In this document: positions 44,653 to 52,294 of the stretch, in pieces
Position numbering within the stretch: the stretch's first letter is position 1
How the letters are laid out: each line of letters opens with the position of its first letter
Assembly: GCF_900101045.1 (NCBI RefSeq)
Contig: NZ_FNFN01000001.1
Coordinates: 806,001-870,000 of the forward strand
Direction of reading: 5' to 3'
DNA: 64,000 bases
Source: Nocardioides sp. YR527
GTDB lineage: Bacteria; Actinomycetota; Actinomycetes; Propionibacteriales; Nocardioidaceae
Made by a program: the position numbers and the translations under genes
Notes under the pieces: model-generated
Told to the model about the DNA's origin: nothing
Database searches by the model: none
Seen by the model: only the letters and a program-made list of their open reading frames with translations

Positions 44653-45753
44653 CTACCGGTGAGCGACCCAACCCCGGGACTCCAGAACCGCCTGCATCCG
44701 GTCGGCGGCCTCGGCGGCCACGATCAGCTCCATGACACCGACCGGGCGGCCAGGGTCGTGGTCGATGCGTACGTCCTCGATGTTGACGCCGCTCTCCCCC
44801 GCGTCGGCGAAGAGACGGGCCAGGTTGCCGGGCTCGTCGGGCACCGTGACGTAGACGCTCGCCTGCGCGGCCTGCGGCCGGCCGTGCTTGCCGGGGATCG
44901 CTCGCGTCCCGGCCTGGCCTTCCTTGAGCAGTACGTCCAGGGCGGCCGCGTCACCGGTGCCGACCGCGGCGATCATCTCGTCGAGCTGGCCGCGGACCTC
45001 GGTCAGCAGATCGGTCACCGCGCGGGCGTTGCCGGCCACGATCTGGCCGTAGAGGCCGGGGTCACCGGCCGCGACCCGGGTCACGTCGCGTACTCCCTGG
45101 CCGCTGAGGCCGAGGTGCCCCTCCGGGGCGACCGCCAGCCGGCCGGCGACCAGGGCGGCCATCAGGTGCGGCACGTGCGAGGTGCGGGCGACGGCCTGGT
45201 CGTGGTCCTCGGGGCTGAGGGTGAGCGGGACGGCTCCGCAGACGGTGGCGAGCTCGTCGACGATCGCGACCGCCGTCGGGTCGGCCTCGGGGTGCGGCGT
45301 CACCGCCCAGGGGCGGCCCTCGAACAGCGTCGAGGTCGCGGCGAGCGGGCCCGAGCGCTCGCTGCCGGCCATCGGGTGACTGCCGACGTAGCGGTGCACG
45401 TCGCCGGGGCCGTGCTCGCGGACGTAGGCGAGCGGCGAGGCCTTCACGCTGCCGACATCGGTCACGACGGCGTCGGGGCTGTCGGCGAGCGCTCGAGTGA
45501 TCACCTCGCCGAGGTGGGCCGGCGGAACCGCGACGACGACCAGCTGCGGCGTGTCGCCGGGCTTGCGACGGCGACCGGCGCCGAGGCCGGTCGCGGTGCG
45601 TACGTGGCTGGCGACCGAGTCGCTCAGCAGCACGTCGAGCCCGGCGGAGGCGCAGGCGAGCGCGACCGAGGTGCCGAGCAGGCCGACACCGACGATCTCG
45701 ACCGGGCCGGTCAGAGTCGACAGCCCGCCCCCTGCTTCCCCGGTCTGTGTCAT
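44653..45753 (-). CDS. tyrA: Prephenate dehydrogenase
   Basis: NAD(P)-dependent enzyme of tyrosine synthesis, converting prephenate to 4-hydroxyphenylpyruvate. It has 366 residues: a Rossmann domain with VGVGLLGTS near 20, the catalytic-His region GSHPMAGSERSG, the TSHVPHLMAA helix, and a C-terminal ACT domain (ASVYVTVPDEPGNLARLF) that suggests feedback control by tyrosine or another amino acid. First gene of the tyrA-cmk-plsC-der operon. An upstream spacer of about 100 nt contains one copy of the palindromic repeat at 45810-45855. Confidence 0.95.
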   Translation of the reverse strand: MTQTGEAGGGLSTLTGPVEIVGVGLLGTSVALACASAGLDVLLSDSVASHVRTATGLGAGRRRKPGDTPQLVVVAVPPAHLGEVITRALADSPDAVVTDVGSVKASPLAYVREHGPGDVHRYVGSHPMAGSERSGPLAATSTLFEGRPWAVTPHPEADPTAVAIVDELATVCGAVPLTLSPEDHDQAVARTSHVPHLMAALVAGRLAVAPEGHLGLSGQGVRDVTRVAAGDPGLYGQIVAGNARAVTDLLTEVRGQLDEMIAAVGTGDAAALDVLLKEGQAGTRAIPGKHGRPQAAQASVYVTVPDEPGNLARLFADAGESGVNIEDVRIDHDPGRPVGVMELIVAAEAADRMQAVLESRGWVAHR

Positions 45754-45809
45754 GCCTCCAAGGCTAAAGGGTCGGTGCCGCTGGACCCTCCTCGTCTCAG
45801 CGCCTGTGG

Positions 45810-45855
45810 TGCGCTATCGCGGCCGGCGACCAGGGTGTGCGATATCGCCTTGCGC
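45810..45855. repeat. Palindromic repeat, left copy
   Basis: 46-nt element whose arms TGCGCTATCGC and GCGATATCGC form an imperfect inverted repeat around a GC-rich centre, ending in TTGCGC. It abuts the stop of the VOC gene. A second copy, similar over its whole length and in the same orientation, is at 47091-47134. Confidence 0.65.
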
Positions 45856-46254
45856 TCATGAGGGCTGGTAGCTGCCGAAGGACCAGGAGTTGCCCTCCGG
45901 ATCGGTGACGGTGCCGCCGCGGCCGCCGTAGTCCTGGTCGACCATCGGGCGGTCCACGGTGGCGCCCGCGGCGACCGCCTTGTCGAAGACGGAGTCGGGG
46001 TCGTCGTCGACAAGGTAGGCCGAGGATCCTCCGGTGGACTTGATGCTGCCGTCCTCGCGTACCTGCCCGAACATCAGCCCTCCCCCGGCGGGCCAGAGCC
46101 ATTCCGCGTGGACCACGATGCCGCCCTCGCGGTAGGTGGAGTGCTCGACGAAGCCGATCGCGCTCAGCCACGTCATCATCGCCTCGGCGTCCTGGAACGC
46201 CATCGACTGCCAGTACTTGATCTTCGCTACGTCGTTCTTCTGCTCAGTGCTCAT
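45856..46254 (-). CDS. Glyoxalase/VOC-family protein (PhnB-like)
   Basis: A 132-residue glyoxalase-fold protein. It reads KYWQSMAFQDAEAMMTWLSA at the front of the first module, then VVHAEWLWPAGGGLMFG and VTDPEGNSWSFGSY at the end, the typical PhnB/YciQ-like layout. Metal ligands are incomplete, so it may bind rather than turn over its ligand (for example a resistance or sensor protein). It overlaps the AraC-family gene by 4 nt and is translated with it. The unit is bracketed by two palindromic repeats. Confidence 0.8.
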   Translation of the reverse strand: MSTEQKNDVAKIKYWQSMAFQDAEAMMTWLSAIGFVEHSTYREGGIVVHAEWLWPAGGGLMFGQVREDGSIKSTGGSSAYLVDDDPDSVFDKAVAAGATVDRPMVDQDYGGRGGTVTDPEGNSWSFGSYQPS

Positions 46255-47054
46255 GCATCCGAGTCAACCGCCGGCACCTCGGCCAGGTCTTGAACGAATG
46301 GGAACTCCTCGCGCACCCAGGTCGTCGGCGTGCAGCCGGCGAACTCCTGCCACTCACGGGTCAGGTGCGCCTGGTCGGCGTAGCCGCAGGCAGTCGCCGC
46401 CTGGGCCAACGGCACCCGGCCCACGAGGCCGCGGGAGCGATCGAAGCGCGCCAGCCGCTGGAACTGCTTCGGCGCCACCCCGGTCTCGGCGCGCACCAGG
46501 TCACTGATCCGCCGGCGGCTGTACCCGACGTCGTCGGCCACCTCCTGTACTCCCGCTCCCCCGGTCAGCAGCGCCAGCGCACGGCCGACCTCTGCCCTCG
46601 GTCCGGGCTCGCCGTGGCGCGCCAGCGCCTCGACCAGGCCGCTGACGACCACCCGCGCCCACTGCCGCGGATCGGCCTCGGCTAGTCGCTCCGGAAGATG
46701 ACGTACGCCACCAGGTGCCGCGACCTCGTCGAGGGCGAGGAGCTCGCCACGCCACGCCGCCGCCGGCATCCCGAACAGCGCCCGCACCCCGGCAGTCGTC
46801 AGCCCGAGCTGTACGCCCCGCTGACAGCCATGATGATGGATCGTCGCCGGTCGGGTGTGCAGCCCTGAGACCAGCGACCAGGCCGTCACCGGCTCCGTCC
46901 CGCTCCCCCAGGAAGTCACCAGCGGCTCATCGACCGGCAGCACGAAAGTGATCTCGGTCGACGGCATCCCCCGATGCACCCCCGGCGCCCCGAAATCCAC
47001 GTCGTAGGTGACCAGCGAGGTGACATAGGGCCGCAGCACCCCCGGCACGGTCAT
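46251..47054 (-). CDS. AraC-family transcriptional regulator
   Basis: A 267-residue regulator. The N-terminal ~150 residues are an AraC-type sensing domain without a recognised ligand pocket, beginning PYVTSLVTYDVDFGAPGV. The C-terminal HTH pair includes GVQEVADDVGYSRRRISDLV and LAQAATACGYADQAHLTREW followed by TPTTWVRE. The stop overlaps the VOC gene start (ATGA), so it likely controls its own small operon. Confidence 0.88.
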   Translation of the reverse strand: MTVPGVLRPYVTSLVTYDVDFGAPGVHRGMPSTEITFVLPVDEPLVTSWGSGTEPVTAWSLVSGLHTRPATIHHHGCQRGVQLGLTTAGVRALFGMPAAAWRGELLALDEVAAPGGVRHLPERLAEADPRQWARVVVSGLVEALARHGEPGPRAEVGRALALLTGGAGVQEVADDVGYSRRRISDLVRAETGVAPKQFQRLARFDRSRGLVGRVPLAQAATACGYADQAHLTREWQEFAGCTPTTWVREEFPFVQDLAEVPAVDSDA

Positions 47055-47090
47055 GCCTTCGATGGTGCCACGGTCGCCGCGGGTTGCCTA

Positions 47091-47134
47091 TGCACTATCG
47101 CCGGCGGCGGGGCGGGTGTGCGATAGCGCTGCGC
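47091..47134. repeat. Palindromic repeat, right copy
   Basis: 44-nt relative of the element at 45810-45855, with arms TGCACTATCGC and GCGATAGCGC and the same TGCGC end, same orientation. It lies 36 nt upstream of the AraC-family start. The two copies flank the VOC-AraC pair. Confidence 0.65.
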
Positions 47135-47682
47135 GGTGTCTTGGTTTTCGAGGTTCTTCGTGGTGTTTCGTTGCTTCTTGGGCTGGCGGCGGGGTGTGGC
47201 GCGGATTCCTTGGGTTGGGTACGGGCTTGGGAGCTGGCGTCGATGTACCTGTCGGGAGGGCTTGGTCTCGGGGCTTTTACTAGACGATGACACCTTGTGA
47301 ACGATTCACAAGGTGTCGCCGCTTGGGTCCACAACCCCTTGGCAGGTAGCGGAGCCAGTTCCGCTGCTGGCGCCTCGGCGGCGACTGCTCGAGTGGCGAA
47401 TGGTGCAGCTTGGTGCCCCGGTTCCCCACGGGTACGGGCAGGTCCACACTGAGATGTCGCTTCCCCATGCTCCGGAGCGCGAGGAACCACGTCCAGCACG
47501 GGTTCGCTCCGGTGATCTACACCGGACCGGCGATCCTCACCGGTTCGAGGGCTGGCAGCGGTTCGATGATGTCAGCTCCACCAGGGTCGCGGGAACGCGC
47601 GCGGACCGATCGTCTCGGCAGGCATGACGCCTGGTGGCGAAGAACGTGGGTGGCGGGTGTTCTGGTTTCGGGTGTGGCCGGT
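47135..47682. other. Gene-free stretch with lower GC skew of codons
   Basis: 548 nt in which no frame shows convincing protein sequence. The left half is unusually T/G-rich on the + strand compared with the surroundings. It contains one perfect inverted repeat at 47289-47317. Open frames crossing it (for example 47313-47627) give low-complexity Arg/Ser/Pro text and no motif. It may be a degenerate or recombined segment next to the DUF222 gene. Confidence 0.5.
47289..47317. repeat. Perfect 13-bp inverted repeat
   Basis: GACACCTTGTGAA and its exact complement, separated by CGA. It is AT-rich for this genome and not followed by a T-run, so it could be an operator, a site-specific recombination site or a terminator remnant. 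No gene starts within 300 nt on either side. Confidence 0.6.
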
Positions 47683-48945
47683 TCAGGTTCGCCGGGTGAA
47701 CCGGATCCGTCCGCCCGGGAGGCGCTCATAGGTGACGTCGGCGTCGTGGATGCGGCGATGGTCACTGGGGCACAACAACACCATGTTGGCCATGTCTGAT
47801 TTGCCGCCTTCGGACCAGGGTTTGAGGTGGTGGGCTTCGGTCCAGGCGGCGGGGGCGTCGCAGTCTTCGGCTTGGCAGCCTTGATCTCGGAGTCGGAGGG
47901 CTCGGTGTTGGATCGGGTGGGCCAGGCGGGCGGTGCGGCCGAGGTCGAGGATCTCGGAATCAGAACCCAGCACGACCGGGACCAGATCGGCGTTGCAGGC
48001 CATCCGGCGGGCTTCGGCGGCGGTGATCTGGTCGCCGTCGAACCCCAACGCCGCAGTGCCCAGGTCGGCCCGGAGTTCATCGAGGCTCATGGTGATGAAG
48101 ACCGTGGTGGCGTGCCCGCCGTGGCGGGGCAGGTTCTCCACGTCGTAGGTCTCGACCACGCGGGCGAAGGCCTGACCCAGCAACCGGTCATAGGGGGCTT
48201 TGCGGCCCTTGTCCTGCGCGGACCACTTCCGGGGCTGGGCCAACGAGTCCAGGATGGTGCGCAACCGGATCCCGACGGCGCGGGAGACCCGGGCGTGGAT
48301 GTCTATGGTCCCGTCGCCGTTGTCGCGGGAGGAGAAGAACGTACGTCGTTGGGCCTGTTCTTCCTCTCGCTGCAGCGCTTTGGCTTCGGCGGCTTCGAAT
48401 CGTTCGGGGTCGATCTCGGCGAGGATCTTCTTCCCGACGATCCGCAGCTCGTTGGCGGTCAGTCGGGTGGCGTGGTCGACCAAGAGCTTCTCGGCCAGGA
48501 CCAGGTCCTCAGCACCCGCAGCGGGGTCGGCCTCGATGGCGTCGAGGGCTTTGGTGATCACCCTCGCCTTGTCCTGGGACACCACACCCTCGGCCAGGCC
48601 GGCAGCCACCAGGTCGTATTTCGCGACCGCGGTGGCCAGTTTCACCTGTGCTCGCCCGACCGCCTTGTCGACCAGGAGCTCGGTCCGCATCCACCCCGAG
48701 GCGTCCTTGGCACCGGTCTCCTCGGCGATGTCGCCGGCGGCGGCCAGGATGCGGAGTTTCAATGCGGCCTGCTTGGCGTGGATTCGCTCCAACCGGGCCA
48801 GGCGGTCCTTCTTCTGGCTGGTGCGCCAGTAGGCGGGGTCTCGGGACAACAGGTTGTCGAGGGAGGATTCGATGGCGCTCATCTCGGCGTCGATGGCGTC
48901 ACCGGGATGGCTGCCCCGGTGGTCGATGTCGTGCTCGAGACTCAT
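47683..48945 (-). CDS. DUF222 / HNH endonuclease domain protein
   Basis: A 420-residue member of the DUF222-HNH (REP13E12-like) family, multicopy in actinobacteria. Residues 1-330 are the helical DUF222 part. The C-terminal HNH nuclease motif is WTEAHHLKPWSEGGKSDMAN with MVLLCPSDHRRIHD, all ligand residues present. ATG 48945 follows GGGGAGGGAAG, a strong Shine-Dalgarno. Third codon positions use T more than neighbouring genes, in line with a mobile or fast-evolving family. The role is unknown; links to introns and selfish DNA have been proposed. Flanked on both sides by gene-free DNA with hairpins. Confidence 0.88.
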   Translation of the reverse strand: MSLEHDIDHRGSHPGDAIDAEMSAIESSLDNLLSRDPAYWRTSQKKDRLARLERIHAKQAALKLRILAAAGDIAEETGAKDASGWMRTELLVDKAVGRAQVKLATAVAKYDLVAAGLAEGVVSQDKARVITKALDAIEADPAAGAEDLVLAEKLLVDHATRLTANELRIVGKKILAEIDPERFEAAEAKALQREEEQAQRRTFFSSRDNGDGTIDIHARVSRAVGIRLRTILDSLAQPRKWSAQDKGRKAPYDRLLGQAFARVVETYDVENLPRHGGHATTVFITMSLDELRADLGTAALGFDGDQITAAEARRMACNADLVPVVLGSDSEILDLGRTARLAHPIQHRALRLRDQGCQAEDCDAPAAWTEAHHLKPWSEGGKSDMANMVLLCPSDHRRIHDADVTYERLPGGRIRFTRRT

Positions 48946-49078
48946 CGCTTCCCTCCCCTCAGAGGTGTGTCGTGATGGGTCTGATTCTACGCCCGTGAAC
49001 GGATACCTAGCCACCTATAGGTGCAGGTCAAACGCCATTTTCGCGGTGAGCGAACGACATCGTCCTTGTGGATGGTAA

Positions 49079-49095
49079 GTGGCCCGAAGGGCCAC
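49079..49095. repeat. GAA-triloop hairpin
   Basis: GTGGCCC, GAA loop, GGGCCAC: a perfect 7-bp stem. It has the same loop as the three hairpins of the cruciform at 49201-49247. Confidence 0.6.
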
Positions 49096-49200
49096 CCCTC
49101 CACCCCGCAGGCCCCACTGATCCCGACAGGATTCCGCTGCGCCACACCCGGGCCGCCGCCCCGATAGCCAGCCAAATCTTTCTCGACGGGCGCCGGTGTC

Positions 49201-49247
49201 AAGGACCGCGAAGCGGCCGGCGAAGCCGGCGGCCGAAGGCCGTCCTT
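49201..49247. repeat. Perfect four-way-junction (cruciform) of three GAA-loop hairpins
   Basis: The outer stem AAGGAC (49201-49206) pairs with GTCCTT (49242-49247). Inside, with no unpaired junction bases, are hairpins CGC-GAA-GCG (49207-49215), GCCGGC-GAA-GCCGGC (49216-49230) and GGCC-GAA-GGCC (49231-49241). Every base except the three loops is paired. On the minus strand the loops read TTC closed by C-G. Confidence 0.75.
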
Positions 49248-49335
49248 TACTCCGGGGCCCGTCGAGGACATCCTCAGAGAACGGGTCGGCGGCCCACACC
49301 CACCATGAAGAATCGGTCCGAATCACCAGCAGACC

Positions 49336-50580
49336 TCACCAGGACACCTCGCCAGCCCGCGAGACATAGGCCGATTTCATGACCCCAACCAGATCAGCAA
49401 CCGAGACCCGCCGCTCAACCCCATGAGCGACATCACGCACCTGCACCTCCCCCGCCTCGGCTTCGACCCCACCGATGACCGCGATCAACGGTTCCCGCCG
49501 CCGCCGGGACTCACGAATCCTGGCACCGAGCGAACCCCCAGGGTCGAGCCGAGGGCGGAGACCTTCGGCGATGAGCGCGTCCACGAGCCCCCGAGCGGCC
49601 GGGTCCTGGTCCGAGGAGACCGGGAGGACGGCGATCTGGGACGGGGCCAACCACAACGGTAGGCGACCCTGGTAGCGCTCGAGCACGGCCGCCGCGACTC
49701 GCTCCATGGAGCCGACGGTGCCTCGATGGACCATCACGACTCGCTGACGAGAGCCGTCGGCGTCGTCATAGGTGAGGTCGAACCGCTCGGGCTGGTTGAA
49801 GTCGAGCTGGACGGTGGCGATGGTCTCCTCGTGGCCCGCGGGGTCGATGACCTGGAGGTCGAGCTTGGGTCCGTAGAAGGCTGCCTCGCCCGGAGCCTCC
49901 GACAGCTCCAGTCCGTACGCCTCCAGCCCGGCGTCATCGACCGCTGACCGCAGGGCCTTCTCGGCGTCGGCCCACTGGGAGTCAGAGCCCAGGTAGGACG
50001 GCGAGCCGTCTCGCAGGGAGAGGCGTACGTAGTCCACGCGGAGACCGAGGATCCGTTGGGCCTCGAGCGCGGACCGCAGCGCTCGCGCGGCCTCGTCCCG
50101 CACCTGGTCGGGACGGCAGAAGACGTGGGTGTCGTCGAGGTTGATCTGACGCACCCGGCTCAGCCCAGAGAGCACCCCGGACCGCTCGGCGCGGAACATC
50201 GGTGCGAGCTCGTGCAGTCGGATCGGGAGCTCTCGGTAGGAGTGCGGGCGGGCCCGGTAGAGGAGTGCGTGGTGGGGGCAGTTGGCCGGGCGGAGAACGA
50301 GGTCGTCCTCCTCCGGACCCGGACCCATCGACATCGGCGGGAACATGTCGTCTGCGAACTTCGCCCAGTGTCCCGAGCGTTCGAACAGCGCGCGTTTGCC
50401 GAGCACCGGGGTCTTGACGGGTACGCAGCCGTCGGCCCGGGCCAGGTCGGCGGCGAGGCGCTCCAGCTCGGCGAAGAGGACGGCCCCGTCGGGCAGCCAC
50501 AAGGGCAGCCCCGAGCCCGCCAGCGGGTCGGTGGCGAAGATGGAGAGATCGCGGTTGAGATCTCGATGATCGAGGTCCAT
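49336..50580 (-). CDS. Short threonyl-tRNA synthetase paralogue (no editing domain)
   Basis: A 414-residue class II synthetase with only the catalytic core and a C-terminal anticodon-binding domain; the N-terminal TGS and editing domains of ordinary ~660-residue ThrRS are absent. Motif 2 (FRAERSGVLSGLSRVRQ) and the three zinc/threonine ligands are intact: Cys101 (NCPHH), His152 (DDTHVF) and His285 (VMVHRGTVGSMER). It should charge tRNA-Thr without proofreading serine mischarging. The ATG at 50580 follows CAGGAG. Upstream lie a putative threonine leader peptide (50680-50730) and a strong hairpin (50630-50658), so expression is probably induced by low charged tRNA-Thr. Whether another, full-length ThrRS exists cannot be seen here. 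Confidence 0.88.
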   Translation of the reverse strand: MDLDHRDLNRDLSIFATDPLAGSGLPLWLPDGAVLFAELERLAADLARADGCVPVKTPVLGKRALFERSGHWAKFADDMFPPMSMGPGPEEDDLVLRPANCPHHALLYRARPHSYRELPIRLHELAPMFRAERSGVLSGLSRVRQINLDDTHVFCRPDQVRDEAARALRSALEAQRILGLRVDYVRLSLRDGSPSYLGSDSQWADAEKALRSAVDDAGLEAYGLELSEAPGEAAFYGPKLDLQVIDPAGHEETIATVQLDFNQPERFDLTYDDADGSRQRVVMVHRGTVGSMERVAAAVLERYQGRLPLWLAPSQIAVLPVSSDQDPAARGLVDALIAEGLRPRLDPGGSLGARIRESRRRREPLIAVIGGVEAEAGEVQVRDVAHGVERRVSVADLVGVMKSAYVSRAGEVSW

Positions 50581-50629
50581 GGGTGTGCTCCTGAGGTCAA
50601 GGCCCGGAGCACCGCCGCCAGAGACGAGA

Positions 50630-50658
50630 ACCGCCCCGGAGCACTGCTCCGGGGCGGT
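50630..50658 (-). terminator. Candidate attenuator terminator before thrS-like gene
   Basis: Near-perfect palindrome: 13-bp stem ACCGCCCCGGAGC / GCTCCGGGGCGGT with an ACT loop, 50 nt before the synthetase start and 21 nt after the leader stop. The following leftward sequence is pyrimidine-rich (TCTCGTCTCT) but lacks a T-run. Confidence 0.65.
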
Positions 50659-50679
50659 CTGCGAAAAGTGGACAGCAGG

Positions 50680-50730
50680 TCAGCGCCGGAGTGGGTCCGG
50701 CGTCGTCGTGCTCATCGCGCGCTGCTGCAT
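50680..50730 (-). CDS. Putative threonine leader peptide
   Basis: 16-codon frame reading MQQRAMSTTTPDPLRR, with three successive Thr codons (ACG ACG ACG) and a stop before the attenuator hairpin. AAGG lies upstream of the first ATG; a second ATG would give an 11-residue peptide. The codons after the Thr run form a small stem (50685-50701, GCCGGA/TCCGGC). This arrangement of Thr codons, pause hairpin and terminator, directly upstream of a threonyl-tRNA synthetase, is that of ribosome-mediated attenuation. Confidence 0.7.
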   Translation of the reverse strand: MQQRAMSTTTPDPLRR

Positions 50731-50781
50731 GCCGTTGACCTTAGCGGCTCGAGGCGGCGTACGCACTCAGAATTCCGAGCC

Positions 50782-51549
50782 TCAGAGCTCGGTGGTGTCG
50801 AGCAGCTCGCCGAGCTCCTCGCGGGAGAGGTCGCGCATGTCGCCGGGCTTCATGGTGCTCAGCCGGACCGGACCGATCCGGGTGCGGGTCAGTCGAGTGA
50901 CCGGGTGGCCGAGGTGATCGAGGAGGCGGCGCACGATGCGGTTGCGGCCCTCGTGGATGACCAGCTCGATGATCGACTTGTCCTTGCGGGTCTCCATGAT
51001 CCGGGCCTTGGTCACGGTCACCGGGCCGTCCTCGAGGGTGACGCCGGCGAGGAGCCGCTTGCGTACGTTGGGGAAGATCTCGCCGGTGACCTCGGCGACG
51101 TAGGTCTTGTCGACCTCGTAGCTGGGGTGCGCCAGCCGGTGGGCGAAGTCACCGTCGTTGGTGAGAATGATCAGGCCCTCGGTGTCGGTGTCGAGCCGGC
51201 CGACGTGGAAGAGGCGCTCCGGCCGGTCGGCGACAAGGTCGGAGAGGTTGCGGCGGCCCTCGGGGTCGCTCATCGTCGAGACCACGCCACGCGGCTTGTT
51301 GAGGGCCAGGTAGACCTTGCCGGAGATCGGCGGGAGCCGCTTGCCGTCGACGCGTACGACGTCCTTGCCGGGGTCGACCTTCGTGCCGAGGCGGGTGACG
51401 ACCTCGCCGTTGACCTCGACGGAGCCGTTGAGCATCAGGATCTCGCTGCCGCGCCGCGACGCGATGCCGGCCAGGGCCAGCAGCTTCTGGAGCCGGATCA
51501 GGCCCTCATCGTCCAGCGGCAGATCGTCACGCTCAGGCAGGTCGCTCAC
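50782..51549 (-). CDS. rluB: RluB-family ribosomal large-subunit pseudouridine synthase
   Basis: A 255-residue enzyme that isomerises uridine in 23S rRNA. The N-terminal S4 RNA-binding domain runs from about 12 to 70 (RLQKLLALAGIASRRGSEIL). The RsuA/RluB catalytic domain has GRLDTDTEGLIILTNDG with the catalytic Asp, and EGRNRIVRRLLDHLGHPV. GTG 51549 is preferred because GGAGG lies about 7 nt upstream; the frame extends further but the extension is Arg-rich and unlike the family. Located downstream of scpB, the usual actinobacterial order. Confidence 0.93.
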   Translation of the reverse strand: MSDLPERDDLPLDDEGLIRLQKLLALAGIASRRGSEILMLNGSVEVNGEVVTRLGTKVDPGKDVVRVDGKRLPPISGKVYLALNKPRGVVSTMSDPEGRRNLSDLVADRPERLFHVGRLDTDTEGLIILTNDGDFAHRLAHPSYEVDKTYVAEVTGEIFPNVRKRLLAGVTLEDGPVTVTKARIMETRKDKSIIELVIHEGRNRIVRRLLDHLGHPVTRLTRTRIGPVRLSTMKPGDMRDLSREELGELLDTTEL

Positions 51550-51634
51550 GCGGCCGCCTCCGTAGCGCAAGCGCCAGTGTACGGACGCGGCCGCGTGATG
51601 ATTGTCTGGTTTACTCGCTGACGCTCGCTCACGT

Positions 51635-52294
51635 TTACGATTCTGCCGTATCCGCCGAGTCATCCCCATTTGCCGCGCCCTCTTCGGGCTGAGCAGCGAG
51701 CGCCTCCTGGCTGACCTGCTCGGTCAGCTCCTCCTCCATGTCGGCGAGGTCGGGCAGGTAGGGAGCCAGCTCGGGCAGGTCGCCGAGGTCGGTGATGCCG
51801 ATCCGCTCGAGGAAGTAGCCGGTGGTGCGGTAGAGGTTGGCGCCGGTCTCGTGGTCCTGCCCGGCCTCCTCGACCAGGCCGCGGGTGAGCAGCGTGCGCA
51901 TCACGCCGTCGACGTTGACGCCGCGGATCGCGGAGACCCGGGCGCGCGAGACGGGCTGCTTGTAGGCCACCACGGCGAGCGTCTCCAGCGCGGCCTGGGT
52001 CAGCCGCGCTTGCTGGCCCTCGAGCACGAAGCCCCCGACGACGTCGGCGTAGGCCTCGCGGGTGTAGAACCGCCAGCCGCCCGCGACGTTACGCAGGTCG
52101 AAGCCGCGGCGCTGCTCGGTGTATTCGGCGGAGAGACCCTCCAGAGCTTCGACGACCGTCGCGGTCGGGTGGGCCACGGCCGAGGCCAGCGCGGCCGCCT
52201 CCAGCGGCTCGTCGGCGACCATCAGCACCGCCTCGAGCGCCGGGCGCAGATCGGCGAGCTCGATCGCGAGCGTCTCTTCGGAGGCCTCAGTCAT
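51635..52294 (-). CDS. scpB: Segregation and condensation protein ScpB
   Basis: KITE subunit of the SMC-ScpAB condensin needed for chromosome segregation. It has 219 residues with two winged-helix domains (LRPALEAVLMVADEPLEAAA at the start, then LTQAALETLAVVAYKQPVSR and VDGVMRTLLTRGLVEEAG) and an acidic tail. ATG 52294 is chosen: GGAGAAGG precedes it and the start overlaps the scpA stop by 8 nt; two further ATGs at 52309 and 52312 would add five or six residues. Confidence 0.95.
   Translation of the reverse strand: MTEASEETLAIELADLRPALEAVLMVADEPLEAAALASAVAHPTATVVEALEGLSAEYTEQRRGFDLRNVAGGWRFYTREAYADVVGGFVLEGQQARLTQAALETLAVVAYKQPVSRARVSAIRGVNVDGVMRTLLTRGLVEEAGQDHETGANLYRTTGYFLERIGITDLGDLPELAPYLPDLADMEEELTEQVSQEALAAQPEEGAANGDDSADTAES

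Larger units (their letters stand above)
48946..49335. other. 390-nt gene-free region with strong hairpins
   Basis: No convincing coding frame. It contains a 7-bp-stem hairpin at 49079-49095 and a three-hairpin cruciform at 49201-49247 (listed separately). It separates the DUF222 gene start from the end of the short threonyl-tRNA synthetase gene, both of which are leftward. Confidence 0.6.

Noticed and set aside
47289..47317. Inverted repeat as a phage or integron attachment site
   Set aside because: No integrase, prophage gene or direct repeat nearby; kept only as an unexplained palindrome.
47095..47799. Frames on both strands in the segment between the AraC and DUF222 genes
   Set aside because: Low-complexity translations, no Shine-Dalgarno of note, mutually overlapping; treated as non-coding.
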